The notes: generated from the sequence alone by a model not told the origin. Positions 1 through 9,028 are shown, counted from the stretch's first letter. The stretch is 32,370 nt of DNA from an uncultured Halieaceae bacterium (GCA_938074045.1 CALJGI010000047.1:1-32370); one strand, 5' to 3'. Translations and numbers: made by a program.

Positions 1-76
1 AACTCGGCTCAGAAACTTGAATTACATGAATTATCATGAGTTTCTTGTTTCTGATGATTCCTAGGAATATCACAAA

Positions 77-91
77 CAAGCACCCACACAT
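77..91 (-). promoter_or_regulatory. boxC-like element of the rRNA leader
   Basis: The minus strand reads TGTGTGGGTGCTTG just after boxA. It is nearly the same as the TGTGTGGGCACTCG element found in the same place in E. coli rrn leaders. Confidence 0.7.
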
Positions 92-107
92 ATGTCTTCG
101 TTTCTAT

Positions 108-119
108 TGTTAAATAACC
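108..119 (-). promoter_or_regulatory. boxA antitermination element
   Basis: The minus strand reads GGTTATTTAACA, matching the rrn boxA consensus TGCTCTTTAACA at 9 of 12 positions, including the whole TTTAACA core. In known systems boxA RNA is bound by NusB/NusE to protect rRNA transcription from Rho. Confidence 0.75.
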
Positions 120-140
120 CCAAAATCGCCAGGATTTTGG
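120..140 (-). promoter_or_regulatory. boxB-like hairpin of the rRNA leader
   Basis: A perfect 8-bp stem, CCAAAATC at 120-127 pairing with GATTTTGG at 133-140, with a 5-base loop. It lies between the promoter and boxA, the usual place of the boxB stem-loop in rrn antitermination leaders. Confidence 0.65.
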
Positions 141-170
141 ACACAACGAGCGCTCTCGCCCTCCGTCGAG

Positions 171-226
171 GTGGCGTATTATACTCATCGATCAACCCCC
201 TGCAAGCACTTTGCGAAAATAATTAC
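171..226 (-). promoter_or_regulatory. rRNA operon promoter (P1-like) with AT-rich upstream element
   Basis: On the minus strand there is a perfect TATAAT -10 box at 178-183. A -35 candidate CTTGCA lies at 201-206 (17-base spacer), or TTGCAG at 200-205 (16). Just upstream is an AT-rich stretch at about 215-226 that would suit an UP element. The discriminator after the -10 is GC-rich (ACGCCACC), as in promoters under stringent (ppGpp) control. The predicted start is near 171. It fires into the boxB-boxA-boxC leader and away from pssA, whose stop lies only about 45 bases behind the -35. Confidence 0.75.
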
Positions 227-248
227 TCGCGCTGGCTAAACGCCGGTT

Positions 249-1091
249 TCAGGTCTGCGGCGGGGAGGTCTTATTGCGGTCCCAGATAAGGCGGGCGGGC
301 CCGGATAACGCATACAGTACGGCTGCTGCCAGCAGCACTTTGGGAGGATCAACGGTGATAAGCCCAATGACTATCACCAAAAGCAGAATAACCACAAAAG
401 GCACACGCCCCCGCATGTCGATGCTCTTGAAACTGTAATAAGGGATGTTGACCACCATCAACAGGCCCGTTATTGCCGTATATACGGCCAGCAAAAGCCC
501 AAGCTCATAGGTCAATGGTTCGCTGGTCCATCCCGCATCGCTACAAACCCAGACGGTAGCGGCCAAAACTCCCGCAGCCGCTGGACTGGCGAGGCCCTTG
601 AAATAGTTTTTATCAGAAGATTCTATTTCGGCATTAAATCGCGCCAGACGCAAAGCGGCACAGGCGATATAGATAAACGCACACGCCAAACCCAGTTTCC
701 CCAGCCCAACCAGAGCCCAATTGAACATAACGAGTGAGGGCGCAACACCGAAGGACACCATGTCGGACAAACTATCGTATTGTTCTCCGAACTTGCTGGT
801 GGTATTGGTGAGCCTGGCAACACGCCCATCCAGACCATCGAAGACACCTGCAAAGACTATCGCAATAGCCGCCGTCTCAAAATCACCCCGCATGGAGGCG
901 ACAATGGCATAAAAGCCGGCAAAGAGCGCACCCGTAGTAAACAGGTTGGGGAGCAGATACACCCCTCGTCGCCGCACGGTTTCCCCGTTTTCAGACACCT
1001 CCTCCTCATGTTCATGCACGATGAGGTCCAGGTTCACAGCCGCGAGATCAGATTCCGCCCCGGTTTTGTTGTCACTCTCTTCGGAAGACAT
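249..1091 (-). CDS. pssA: CDP-diacylglycerol--serine O-phosphatidyltransferase
   Basis: Makes phosphatidylserine from CDP-diacylglycerol and L-serine, the committed step towards phosphatidylethanolamine, in the inner membrane. The 280-residue protein carries the complete CDP-alcohol phosphatidyltransferase signature between D85 and D110 (D85, D88-G89, A92-R93, G102, D106, D110 with canonical spacing). The rest is a series of hydrophobic helices. The first 40 or so residues are acidic and hydrophilic, a variable N-terminal extension. This is the multi-spanning type II enzyme, not the peripheral PLD-like PssA of E. coli. It follows ilvY by 35 bp on the same strand and may be read from it. No strong ribosome site precedes the chosen ATG, so a slightly different start is possible. 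Being next to ilvC/ilvIH is a known arrangement in Pseudomonas-type genomes. Confidence 0.93.
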   Translation of the reverse strand: MSSEESDNKTGAESDLAAVNLDLIVHEHEEEVSENGETVRRRGVYLLPNLFTTGALFAGFYAIVASMRGDFETAAIAIVFAGVFDGLDGRVARLTNTTSKFGEQYDSLSDMVSFGVAPSLVMFNWALVGLGKLGLACAFIYIACAALRLARFNAEIESSDKNYFKGLASPAAAGVLAATVWVCSDAGWTSEPLTYELGLLLAVYTAITGLLMVVNIPYYSFKSIDMRGRVPFVVILLLVIVIGLITVDPPKVLLAAAVLYALSGPARLIWDRNKTSPPQT

Positions 1092-1126
1092 AAATGTACT
1101 CTAGTAAGTGCGTAACGCTATGATAA

Positions 1127-2053
1127 TCAAAAGCCGCGCGGGTAAGAAGCTCTAGCGCATTCCCAGAAAGCCGCAACCAATGGGGATTCCAGTCGACTCT
1201 TGCGTGCACAGATGCCCACTGCGAAGTCTTCCAGAGCTGGCTCCATGCCGAGCACACGAACATTCTCCCTGTGTGGACTGTTCTCTATGACAAGAGCAGG
1301 TACGACACCAACGCCCAATCCCAGGGCAACCATCGATACAATTGCCTCATGCCCTGACACCTGAGCGTAAATATCCACCTCATTTCCATGTTCCGCCAGC
1401 CAGGCCAACAAACGTTCTCGGGCAAGCCCACGCTCAGCGACTATCAGTGGCAAGTCCATCCAGTTAACAGAGGCATCAATGTACTCCAGGCCAATAAGGG
1501 ATTTTGAGGCGGCGCAATTCACCAGTGGCGCAATCAGTTGCAGTGGTGAATACTCCAGCACCGCAAACTGCAGTTCTGGCGACAGTGCGGCACTGTGAGC
1601 AGCAATAGCCAAATCTTCGCTGCCCCGATCAATACGGTCGATGGCTTGGGCTTGATCACCGGTATGTAATTTCAGATCAATGCCGGGGTATTGGCGCCGA
1701 AATTGCTCAATTATGGGAGAAATGATCGCGTGAGTTGCCGTCACCGAGCTGTACAGGCTGATCTCACCGACCAGCGCCTCCTCGCCACGAAAGCCCCCTA
1801 CTAGAGTATCCCAACCGTTGACTGTCTCCCTCGCATAGCCTAGAAAGGCAGTACCTGCCGCCGTCAAACTAACGCCTCGATTATTGCGATCAAACAGCCG
1901 TTGACCCACCGCCCCCTCCAGCTTCTGCAGTGTACGACTGGCGGAGGACAAACTCATGTGCAGGTGCTCACTGGTACGACCGAAGTGCCGGGTCTCGGCC
2001 AGAGAGAGAAACAATCGCAGACTACGTAAATCCAATCGAATACGCCCAACCAT
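1127..2053 (-). CDS. ilvY: LysR-type transcriptional regulator IlvY
   Basis: Probable activator of ilvC that senses acetolactate/acetohydroxybutyrate, by analogy with E. coli IlvY. It has an N-terminal winged helix-turn-helix (about residues 8-66, with the LysR pattern ending in LFDRNNRGVSLT) and a C-terminal effector-binding domain. The sequence DLRSLRLFLSLAETRHFGR closely matches the E. coli IlvY N-terminus, and the gene is divergent from ilvC as in E. coli. The ATG used here gives 308 residues but has no ribosome site and abuts the inverted repeat of the control region. A TTG at 2033-2035 would give a protein starting exactly where E. coli IlvY starts (Met-Asp-Leu-Arg) and may be the real start (302 residues). 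Assignment to IlvY rests on both sequence and position. Confidence 0.85.
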   Translation of the reverse strand: MVGRIRLDLRSLRLFLSLAETRHFGRTSEHLHMSLSSASRTLQKLEGAVGQRLFDRNNRGVSLTAAGTAFLGYARETVNGWDTLVGGFRGEEALVGEISLYSSVTATHAIISPIIEQFRRQYPGIDLKLHTGDQAQAIDRIDRGSEDLAIAAHSAALSPELQFAVLEYSPLQLIAPLVNCAASKSLIGLEYIDASVNWMDLPLIVAERGLARERLLAWLAEHGNEVDIYAQVSGHEAIVSMVALGLGVGVVPALVIENSPHRENVRVLGMEPALEDFAVGICARKSRLESPLVAAFWECARASYPRGF

Positions 2054-2163
2054 GTTGCATATTATGAAACACTATATTGTATTTATAGCGATATACGCAA
2101 CAAGGCAAATGCAGTAGAGTTTACCCCCTTCGAATTACCCCCTAATACAGTGAGGACGCCAAC
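2054..2163. promoter_or_regulatory. ilvY/ilvC divergent control region with LysR-type operator
   Basis: The 110-bp gap between the divergent genes is AT-rich near ilvY. It contains an interrupted inverted repeat, TTGCATAT at 2055-2062 facing ATACGCAA at 2093-2100 (7 of 8 paired positions), with a further GCAA at 2104-2107. LysR regulators bind such spaced dyads, and IlvY in E. coli binds the equivalent gap. Nearer ilvC are two direct copies of TTACCCCCT (2121-2129 and 2135-2143). No convincing -35/-10 pair for ilvC stands out, as expected for an activator-dependent promoter. The ilvC ribosome site is TGAGGA at 2151-2156. Confidence 0.6.
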
Positions 2164-3636
2164 ATGGCCCAGAATTACTTCAATACCCTGCCCCTGCGCA
2201 AGCAACTGGACCAACTCGGTCGCTGCCGCTTCATGGATCAATCAGAATTTGCTGATGGCGTGGACAAACTACGCGGTAAGAAAATGGTCATCGTCGGTTG
2301 TGGCGCACAGGGACTCAACCAGGGGCTCAATCTGCGCGACAGTGGTCTGGATGTATCCTACGCCCTGCGCGCCGAAGCGATCGCTGAGCAACGTCAGTCC
2401 TGGAAAAATGCCAGTGAAAACGGTTTTACCGTTGGCACCTATGAAGAGCTGATACCGACCGCCGATATGGTTTTGAACCTGACACCAGACAAACAGCACA
2501 CTTCCGTAGTCAATCAGGTTATGCCACTGATGAAGGAAAACTCCTGCCTTTCCTATTCCCATGGCTTCAACATCGTCGAAGAAGGCATGCAGATTCGAGA
2601 AGATCTTACCGTCATTATGGTAGCACCCAAGTGCCCGGGCACCGAGGTAAGAGAAGAATACAAGCGCGGCTTTGGTGTACCTACGCTTATCGCGGTACAC
2701 ACAGAAAATGATCCCCGTGGAGAGGGGCTCGAACTGGCCAAGGCCTATGCCGCTGGAACCGGTGGTCACCGTGCCGGTGTGCTGGAGTCTTCTTTCATTG
2801 CGGAAGTGAAATCAGATCTGATGGGTGAACAAACCATTCTGTGCGGCATGTTGCAGACTGGATCTATTCTCTGCTTCGATAAAATGGTCGAGAAAGGCAT
2901 CGATCCGAGCTACGCCTCGAAGCTAATACAATATGGCTGGGAAACAGTCACTGAGGGACTAAAACACGGCGGAATAACCAACATGATGGACCGTCTATCG
3001 AACCCGGCGAAGATCAAGGCCTTCCATCTGGCCGAGGAACTGAAAAGCATAATGCGCCCACTGTATGAGAAGCATCAGGATGACATCATGGCCGGCACAT
3101 TCTCCTCCACTATGATGGCAGACTGGGCCGACGATGACACCGACCTGCATTCCTGGCGTGCCGCAACCGCTGAGACCGCATTCGAAAAATCACGAAACAC
3201 CGATGCCGAGATCAGCGAGCAGGAATACTATGACCACGGAATACTCATGGTCGCCATGACCAAGGCAGGGGTGGAACTGGCCTTCGAAGTGATGGTATCA
3301 GCTGGCATTATCGATGAGTCGGCCTACTATGAGTCACTTCATGAAACCCCGCTGATAGCGAATACGATTGCCCGCAAAAAGCTCTACGAGATGAATGTCG
3401 TAATCTCAGACACAGCAGAATATGGCTGCTATCTGTTTGACCATGCTTGCCGCCCATTGCTGGCTGATTTCATGGCCAATATCGAAACCGACGTGATTGG
3501 AGCCGGCATGCACGGTGACAATGGCGTCGACAATCAGGAATTGATTGCAGTCAATGAGGCAATTCGCTCACACCCCGTGGAAATCGTTGGGAAAACCCTT
3601 CGTGGTCATATGAAAGCGATGAAACGTATCGTCTAG
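2164..3636 (+). CDS. ilvC: Ketol-acid reductoisomerase, class II (NADP+)
   Basis: Second common enzyme of valine, leucine and isoleucine synthesis. It isomerises and reduces 2-acetolactate or 2-aceto-2-hydroxybutyrate with NADPH and Mg2+. At 490 residues it is the long (class II) form with a duplicated knotted C-terminal domain; E. coli IlvC has 491. The N-terminal Rossmann fold shows GCGAQG at 45-50. Long stretches match E. coli, including [28 protein letters not shown], and the pair [14 protein letters not shown] and [11 protein letters not shown]. The start is supported by a TGAGGA ribosome site 7-8 bases upstream. It is divergent from ilvY, its presumed activator, and convergent with ilvI-ilvH. 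Pseudomonas carries a short class I enzyme in the equivalent neighbourhood, so this looks like a different lineage of the gene. Confidence 0.97.
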   Translation: MAQNYFNTLPLRKQLDQLGRCRFMDQSEFADGVDKLRGKKMVIVGCGAQGLNQGLNLRDSGLDVSYALRAEAIAEQRQSWKNASENGFTVGTYEELIPTADMVLNLTPDKQHTSVVNQVMPLMKENSCLSYSHGFNIVEEGMQIREDLTVIMVAPKCPGTEVREEYKRGFGVPTLIAVHTENDPRGEGLELAKAYAAGTGGHRAGVLESSFIAEVKSDLMGEQTILCGMLQTGSILCFDKMVEKGIDPSYASKLIQYGWETVTEGLKHGGITNMMDRLSNPAKIKAFHLAEELKSIMRPLYEKHQDDIMAGTFSSTMMADWADDDTDLHSWRAATAETAFEKSRNTDAEISEQEYYDHGILMVAMTKAGVELAFEVMVSAGIIDESAYYESLHETPLIANTIARKKLYEMNVVISDTAEYGCYLFDHACRPLLADFMANIETDVIGAGMHGDNGVDNQELIAVNEAIRSHPVEIVGKTLRGHMKAMKRIV

Positions 3637-3648
3637 TATGATCGCCAC

Positions 3649-3699
3649 TGCAACCCAGACCCCGCCGGGGTCTGGGTGCAAACACTGCAAGCTTTTTTT
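3649..3699 (+). terminator. Hairpin terminator downstream of ilvC
   Basis: A perfect 11-bp stem, ACCCAGACCCC at 3653-3663 pairing with GGGGTCTGGGT at 3667-3677, with a 3-base loop, 17 bases past the ilvC stop. A T7 run lies at 3693-3699, about 16 bases after the stem, so the layout is not the textbook one. The stem also lies past the ilvH stop in the opposite direction and could stop readthrough both ways, but no T run follows on the minus strand. Confidence 0.65.
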
Positions 3700-3712
3700 C
3701 AGGTCGTCCCGG

Positions 3713-4204
3713 CTACAGGCTAAGAACCTTCTCCCCCCGCGCTATTCCACTCACACCGGTCCGCACCACTTCAATAATCTGCGCCTCGCCCACGGCTTTT
3801 AGAAACGCATCCAGTTTGTCCCGCGTTCCCAGTAGCTGAATCGTGTACAGCGTAGCGCCAACATCAATCACCTGACCCCGGAAAATATCGGTTGTGCGCT
3901 TGATCTCTTCACGCTGCGAACCACTCGCGCGTACTTTGACCAACATAAGATCCCGCTCGATATGAGCGCCTTCCGTCAGATCTACCACCTTGACCACATC
4001 CACCAGTTTATTCAGCTGTTTGGTGATCTGTTCGATCTTGCGATCGTCACCATGAGTAGTCAGTGTCAGCCGCGATAGTGTGACGTCTTCCGTTTCGGCG
4101 ACGTTCAGACTGTCAATGTTGTAACCCCGCTGAGCGAACAAACCGACAACCCGCGACAACGCGCCGGGTTCGTTTTCCATGAGTAATGACAATATTCTTC
4201 GCAT
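3713..4204 (-). CDS. ilvH: Acetolactate synthase small (regulatory) subunit
   Basis: Regulatory partner of IlvI. It confers valine feedback inhibition and raises activity of the first common branched-chain enzyme. The N-terminal ACT domain begins MRRILSLLMENEPGALSRVV, closely matching E. coli IlvH, and the C-terminal ACT-like half includes RGQVIDVG and the end RGEKVLSL. The open frame extends ten codons further upstream (to 4234). The ATG at 4202-4204 gives 163 residues, the same as E. coli IlvH, and lies 2 bases after the ilvI stop with GGAG about 11 bases upstream, so that start is chosen. It is translationally coupled to ilvI. Confidence 0.95.
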   Translation of the reverse strand: MRRILSLLMENEPGALSRVVGLFAQRGYNIDSLNVAETEDVTLSRLTLTTHGDDRKIEQITKQLNKLVDVVKVVDLTEGAHIERDLMLVKVRASGSQREEIKRTTDIFRGQVIDVGATLYTIQLLGTRDKLDAFLKAVGEAQIIEVVRTGVSGIARGEKVLSL

Positions 4205-4206
4205 GA

Positions 4207-5955
4207 TCAGGTCCGCTCCGTTTTGCTGAGCCACATATCCGCCATCGAGCCATTGGGTGCGATCTGCATCGGGTATACATGCTCTGCCGGATCTACGTAG
4301 ATATCCATAAACACCAGCTTATCCTTCATTGACAGTGCTTTGCGCAGCGCAGGCTCCAGCTCCTGTAACGTGTCCACCCGCATTCCCACGTGTCCATAGG
4401 CCTCCGCCAATTTCACGAAATCCGGAAGTGAATCCTGATAGGTGCTCTGAGAATGGCGCCCTTCGTATTGCATGTCCTGCCACTGCTTCACCATACCAAG
4501 GTACCCATTGTTCATATTGATGATCACCACCGGAATATCGTATTGGGTACAGGTGGACATCTCCTGAATATTCATCTGGATGCTGCCCTCTCCGGTGATG
4601 CATACAACATCCCGGTCCGGGTGCGCCAGTTTGACGCCCATCGCAGCTGGAAAGCCAAAGCCCATGGTGCCGAGACCGCCGGAGTTGATCCATCGACGAG
4701 GCTCGTCAAAGCGATAATATTGCGCGGCAAACATCTGGTGCTGTCCAACGTCCGATGTCACGTAGGCCTCACCCTTGGTTACCTGATAAAGCGTCTCAAT
4801 AACCTGCTGAGGTTTAATCTGCTCGCTATCCTGGCTGTACTGGGGTTCGTTCCACAGTCCATGATTCGCCCGCCATTCATTGATGCGCTGCCACCACCGC
4901 TCAATCGCAGCGGCATCAGGTTCAACCTCCTCCTTCTCCCGCAGGCTGTCCACCTGGTTCAGCATATCTGTCAGCACAGAATCCACCGGACCCACGATGG
5001 GAATGTCCGCCGCAATCGTTTTTGAGATCGAGGTGGGATCAATATCAACGTGAATAATCGTCGCATCTGGGCAAAACTTGTTGAGCGTGTTGGTGACACG
5101 GTCGTCAAATCGAACGCCTATCCCCAGGATTACATCGCTTTCGTGCATGGCCATATTGGCTTCATAAAACCCATGCATACCCAGCATGCCTATAAAACGT
5201 TCATCCGTCGCTGGAAAGCAGCCCAACCCCATCAACGTGTTGGTGACCGGATAGTTCAATTTGCGAGCCAACTCCGTCAACAACTCGCTACCACCACCCT
5301 GGATAACGCCGCCGCCGGCATAGATAACGGGACGTTTGGCAGCGACCAGCGCGCGCACGGCCTTTTTGATCTGGCCGGTATGTCCGCGTGTTGACGGCGA
5401 ATAGGAACGCAGCTTTACGCTATCCGGGTACTTATACTCAAATTTTTCGTCCGGTCGCGTAATATCCTTGGGAATATCAATCACCACGGGGCCTGGGCGG
5501 CCACTGGCTGCAATGTGAAATGCCTTTTTGATCATCACGGGTATATCTTCAGCACACTTGACCATAAAACTGTGCTTCACGATGGGGCGTGAAATACCCA
5601 CCATATCGGTTTCCTGAAATGCATCTTCGCCGATAAGATGACTCTGCACCTGTCCCGACAGAACGACCATGGGTATGGAATCCATATAGGCCGTGGCAAT
5701 ACCGGTAATCGCGTTGGTCGCACCCGGGCCGGATGTTACCAGCACCACACCGGTCCTGCCGGTAGAGCGCGTATAGCCATCCGCAGCGTGAGTGGCGGCC
5801 TGTTCATGGCGAACGAGTATGTGGGGTATATGGCAATTCTTGTGCAAGGCATCATAAATGTGCAGCACTGCACCGCCTGGATAGCCGAAAATAAATTCGA
5901 CACCCTCGTCTTCGAGTGCGCGTGCGACCATTTCGCCGCCGGAGAGTAATTCCAC
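4207..5955 (-). CDS. ilvI: Acetolactate synthase large (catalytic) subunit
   Basis: Thiamine-diphosphate enzyme joining two pyruvates, or pyruvate and 2-oxobutyrate, to start valine/leucine and isoleucine synthesis. The 582-residue protein has the N-terminal pyrimidine-binding domain ([15 protein letters not shown], then [13 protein letters not shown] with the catalytic Glu), a central FAD/Rossmann-like domain, and the C-terminal diphosphate-binding domain ([11 protein letters not shown] through NMNNGYLGM). The metal-binding motif begins GEG instead of GDG; related Pseudomonas enzymes share this, so it is not a lesion. The start is GTG at 5953-5955, backed by GGGAG 7 bases upstream. It forms an operon with ilvH. 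The 372-bp gap upstream holds no recognisable Ile/Val/Leu-rich leader peptide. Confidence 0.96.
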   Translation of the reverse strand: MELLSGGEMVARALEDEGVEFIFGYPGGAVLHIYDALHKNCHIPHILVRHEQAATHAADGYTRSTGRTGVVLVTSGPGATNAITGIATAYMDSIPMVVLSGQVQSHLIGEDAFQETDMVGISRPIVKHSFMVKCAEDIPVMIKKAFHIAASGRPGPVVIDIPKDITRPDEKFEYKYPDSVKLRSYSPSTRGHTGQIKKAVRALVAAKRPVIYAGGGVIQGGGSELLTELARKLNYPVTNTLMGLGCFPATDERFIGMLGMHGFYEANMAMHESDVILGIGVRFDDRVTNTLNKFCPDATIIHVDIDPTSISKTIAADIPIVGPVDSVLTDMLNQVDSLREKEEVEPDAAAIERWWQRINEWRANHGLWNEPQYSQDSEQIKPQQVIETLYQVTKGEAYVTSDVGQHQMFAAQYYRFDEPRRWINSGGLGTMGFGFPAAMGVKLAHPDRDVVCITGEGSIQMNIQEMSTCTQYDIPVVIINMNNGYLGMVKQWQDMQYEGRHSQSTYQDSLPDFVKLAEAYGHVGMRVDTLQELEPALRKALSMKDKLVFMDIYVDPAEHVYPMQIAPNGSMADMWLSKTERT

Positions 5956-6327
5956 CGTGTGTCTCCCTGTGTTGTGGCTCTATTCAGGAAATCGCGGTGT
6001 AAACACCACGCCATCCATCGCTGTATGTACACGACACACGACTGAAACAAACCAAGGGAGGATACGCACAAAAAACGTGTGCCCGTGTATCTACAGCCCT
6101 GCGGGATAGCGCAGTTGTGGCATCGGCGGCTGGCTGTAAGCCCGCTGCCGTGTACGGGTATTCAAAACAGTTGAAACAGGCAATAGCGTGTTTCCCGTCT
6201 GAGTTCTACCACCGGTAAGGGGCGGATCAGACTCCGATTCGAAGGCGCGTATTGTTTGTGGGAATGCACTGCTTGTCAATCCCCGACAAGCAGTGCTGGT
6301 ACTATTCCCAATCCTGCGAGAGCCTCT
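5956..6327. other. Intergenic gap between clpB and ilvI (ilvI 5' leader and clpB 3' end)
   Basis: No gene is supported here. The short frames at 5736-6071, 6091-6279 and 6256-6579 have no recognisable protein features. Seen: an imperfect GC-rich hairpin around 6126-6150 (GGCGGCTGGCT opposite AGCCCGCTGCC), an imperfect palindrome at 6061-6091 containing an A6/T6 core, and the strong dyad at 6266-6296. A weak promoter candidate for ilvI (TTGTTT, 15 bases, TACATA on the minus strand near 6025-6050) is all that can be offered. The gap is long for this compact region and may contain an untranslated leader or a small RNA, but nothing proves it. Confidence 0.5.
6266..6296. terminator. Strong 12-bp hairpin downstream of clpB
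   Basis: GCACTGCTTGTC at 6266-6277 pairs perfectly with GACAAGCAGTGC at 6285-6296 across a 7-base loop, about 32 bases past the clpB stop. No T run follows on either strand, so it may work as an mRNA 3'-end stabiliser or a Rho-assisted stop rather than a classical intrinsic terminator. Confidence 0.45.
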
Positions 6328-8913
6328 TCAGGCCGCCTCAGAGCGGGTGAAGGTAGGTTCTACCCCGTCGAAATGGCCGACGATAGTGTTCCCGGGAGGA
6401 AATTTACCGGCCAGAATCTGGCGGGCCAGGGGGTTCTCCAGGTGCTGCTGAATCGCGCGTTTGAGCGGACGGGCCCCATAAACCGGGTCAAAGCCAATCT
6501 CCAGCAGTCGGTCCATAAAGGCGTCTGGCAACTCCAGTTTCAGCTCCCGTTCCGCAAGTCGCGCTTGCAGGGCCTGTAGCTGGATAACTGCAATCCCGCG
6601 CAACTGCTCCTGTGCCAGCGGGTGGAACACCACTGTCTCATCGATCCGATTAATGAACTCCGGGCGGAAATAATCGCCAACCACATTCATGACCGCTGAC
6701 TTCATGGCCGCATAGTTGTCTTCACCGGCCAGCTCCTGGATAAGATCTGAACCAAGGTTGGATGTCATAACAATCACGGTATTGCGAAAATCCACGGTCC
6801 TTCCCTGGCCGTCTGTCAATCGACCATCTTCCAGCACCTGCAAGAGCACATTGAACACATCCCTGTGTGCCTTCTCGACTTCATCCAGCAACAACAATGA
6901 ATAGGGACGACGCCTGATTGCCTCCGTCAGATAGCCACCCTCCTCGTAACCAACATAGCCAGGTGGCGCACCGATTAAACGTGAAACCGAGTGTTTTTCC
7001 ATAAACTCTGACATATCCACCCGCACCATGGCGTCCTCGCTGTCGAACAGAAACTCTGCCAGCGCTTTACACAGTTCAGTCTTGCCCACGCCGGTGGGGC
7101 CGAGAAACAGGAAACTGCCATTGGGTCGATTGGGTTCAGAGAGACCAGCCCGGGATCGACGTATCGCGTCGGAGACAGCAATAACTGCCTCGTGCTGACC
7201 TATCACCCGCTGATGTAATTCGTCCTCCATCCGCAGCAATTTCTCACGGTCACCTTCCAGCATTTTCGCAACCGGAATGCCTGTCCATCGGGACACCACT
7301 TCCGCCACCTCCTCATCGGTAACCTTGTTGCGCAACAGTGTGGTCTCCTGGGTTTCAGCTTCCGAGGCAGCTTGCAACCGCTTTTCCAATTCCGGTAGTA
7401 CACCATATTGCAGCTCTGACATACGGGCGAGATCGCCGGCGCGACTGGCTGCTTCCAGCTCAATACGCGTCTGCTCCAGTTCAGTCTTGATCATCGCCGA
7501 ACCCTGCACGGCGGCTTTTTCGGCCTTCCACACCTCTTCGAGGTCGGCGAATTCTCGCTCCACCTTTTCGATATCTTCGCCCAGAATCTTGAGCTGTTTC
7601 AGCGCTGCTTCGTCGGTATCCTTCTTGACCGCCTCACGCTGAATTTTCAGCTGAATAAGGCGTCGCTCGAGCCGATCCAGTGCCTCGGGCTTGGAATCAA
7701 TTTCCATACGAATACGGCTTGCCGCCTCGTCAACCAGGTCAATGGCCTTATCAGGCAGTTTCCGGTCTGTGATATATCGCTGTGACAACCGCGCCGACGC
7801 GATGATGGCGCTATCCGTAATATCGACACCATGGTGGACTTCATAGCGCTCCTTCAAGCCGCGCAAAATAGCGATGGTATCTTCTTCGTTAGGCTCCTCC
7901 ACCAATACCTTCTGAAAGCGGCGCTCAAGCGCGGCGTCCTTTTCCAGGTGTTGACGATATTCATCCAGAGTGGTCGCACCCACACAGTGCAATTCTCCGC
8001 GGGCCAGAGCCGGCTTCAGCATATTACCTGCATCCATGGAGCCCTCAGCCTTACCCGCACCAACCATCGTATGCAGTTCGTCAATAAAGAGAATAATACG
8101 TCCTTCCTGCTTGGTGAGTTCATTGAGCACAGCCTTCAGCCGCTCTTCAAAATCGCCGCGAAACTTGGCGCCCGCCAGCAGCGACCCAAGATCTAGCGAA
8201 AGTATCTTCTTGTTTTTTAATCCCTCGGGCACCTCACCATTGATGACGCGCTGCGCCAAACCCTCGATGATGGCTGTTTTTCCCACGCCTGGCTCACCGA
8301 TCAGCACCGGATTATTCTTGGTGCGACGCTGCAGGACCTGGATAGTACGTCGAATTTCCTCGTCCCGACCTATCACCGGATCCAGCTTTCCCTCTGCGGC
8401 CCTTGCGGTCAGATCAATGGTGTATTTCTCCAACGCCTGCCTGGATTCCTCCGCTGCAGGATCTTCAACACGATCCCCACCTCTGATACCTTCCACCGCC
8501 TGCTGCAGTGACTCCAGGTTAACCCCGTTGTCGAGCAACAATTTTGTTATAGTGGTTTTGCTCTCCAGCATGGCCAGCAGCACCATTTCACTGGAGACAT
8601 AGGTATCGCCCGCGTCCTGGGAAAACTTGTCGGCAAGATTCAGCACCCGCCCCAAATTATCCGAGCCACGCATTTCACCGGAGGCATTACTTATAACCGG
8701 GAGATCAGTCAATGCTTTCTCCACACTCTGAGTAAGCAGGGGTACATTCGCCCCGGCCTGCGCTAACAAAGGCTTTACAGACCCGCCTTGCTGGGACAGC
8801 AGCGCTGACAACAGGTGCTCCGTCTCAATAGCACTGTGGTTACGCCCCACAGCAAGCGACTGCGCGTCGGCCAGCGCTGACTGCAATGAATTGGTCAGTT
8901 TATCCATTCTCAT
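6328..8913 (-). CDS. clpB: ATP-dependent disaggregase ClpB (Hsp104 family)
   Basis: Hexameric cytosolic AAA+ chaperone that threads aggregated proteins through its pore together with DnaK/DnaJ/GrpE. The 861-residue protein follows E. coli ClpB (857) closely. It has the N-terminal Clp repeat domain (1-145), NBD1 with Walker A GEPGVGKT at 206-213 and Walker B LFIDE, the long coiled-coil M domain (about 400-530), and NBD2 with GPTGVGKT near 605 and LLLLDEVE. The pore-loop motif GYVGYEEGG is intact. There is no P-loop for ClpP docking, as expected. The start has the ribosome site TGAGGAC. A sigma-32 promoter lies 55-82 bases upstream. It is downstream of pgeF and rluD on the same strand but has its own heat-shock promoter. 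Confidence 0.98.
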   Translation of the reverse strand: MRMDKLTNSLQSALADAQSLAVGRNHSAIETEHLLSALLSQQGGSVKPLLAQAGANVPLLTQSVEKALTDLPVISNASGEMRGSDNLGRVLNLADKFSQDAGDTYVSSEMVLLAMLESKTTITKLLLDNGVNLESLQQAVEGIRGGDRVEDPAAEESRQALEKYTIDLTARAAEGKLDPVIGRDEEIRRTIQVLQRRTKNNPVLIGEPGVGKTAIIEGLAQRVINGEVPEGLKNKKILSLDLGSLLAGAKFRGDFEERLKAVLNELTKQEGRIILFIDELHTMVGAGKAEGSMDAGNMLKPALARGELHCVGATTLDEYRQHLEKDAALERRFQKVLVEEPNEEDTIAILRGLKERYEVHHGVDITDSAIIASARLSQRYITDRKLPDKAIDLVDEAASRIRMEIDSKPEALDRLERRLIQLKIQREAVKKDTDEAALKQLKILGEDIEKVEREFADLEEVWKAEKAAVQGSAMIKTELEQTRIELEAASRAGDLARMSELQYGVLPELEKRLQAASEAETQETTLLRNKVTDEEVAEVVSRWTGIPVAKMLEGDREKLLRMEDELHQRVIGQHEAVIAVSDAIRRSRAGLSEPNRPNGSFLFLGPTGVGKTELCKALAEFLFDSEDAMVRVDMSEFMEKHSVSRLIGAPPGYVGYEEGGYLTEAIRRRPYSLLLLDEVEKAHRDVFNVLLQVLEDGRLTDGQGRTVDFRNTVIVMTSNLGSDLIQELAGEDNYAAMKSAVMNVVGDYFRPEFINRIDETVVFHPLAQEQLRGIAVIQLQALQARLAERELKLELPDAFMDRLLEIGFDPVYGARPLKRAIQQHLENPLARQILAGKFPPGNTIVGHFDGVEPTFTRSEAA

Positions 8914-8967
8914 GTACTTGTCCTCATCTGGAACACCCTGGAACAGGTGCTCAATTATCTGCTACAG

Positions 8968-8995
8968 ACATGAGGTCAATTCCACATATTTCAAG
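8968..8995 (-). promoter_or_regulatory. Sigma-32 (heat-shock) promoter of clpB
   Basis: The minus strand has CTTGAAA (8989-8995), a 13-base spacer and CCTCATGT (8968-8975). This matches the RpoH consensus CTTGAAA / CCCCATNT at 14 of 15 positions, counting the N. The predicted start near 8961 gives a leader of roughly 48 bases with a TGAGGAC ribosome site before the clpB ATG. Confidence 0.85.
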
Positions 8996-9028
8996 TGGAC
9001 TTTGCACTATTCACGTCAGAATAATGAG

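Larger units (their letters stand above)
1..170 (-). other. rRNA operon leader (5' part of the transcript, 16S gene just off the left edge)
   Basis: Read on the minus strand, the segment carries in order an 8-bp hairpin (boxB-like), a boxA-like element and a GTGTGGGTGCTTG element. This is the same order and near-identical core sequence as the antitermination leader upstream of gammaproteobacterial 16S genes. About 75-90 bases separate the last element from base 1, which fits a mature 16S 5' end lying a few to a few tens of bases left of the window. No 16S sequence itself is visible. The open frame at 92-289 on the plus strand lies antisense to this leader and is not a gene. That the operon is rRNA is an inference from the leader; the elements are seen directly. 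Confidence 0.8.

Noticed and set aside
92..289. 65-codon open frame on the plus strand at the left edge
   Set aside because: It lies antisense to the rRNA leader elements (boxB, boxA, boxC, promoter) and has no protein features.
4600..4620. GEG instead of GDG at the thiamine-diphosphate motif of IlvI
   Set aside because: Shared with Pseudomonas-type IlvI and all other catalytic features are intact, so not a sign of loss of function.
7970..8602. 210-codon open frame antisense to clpB
   Set aside because: Ser/Arg/Pro-rich low-complexity translation opposite a fully conserved chaperone gene.
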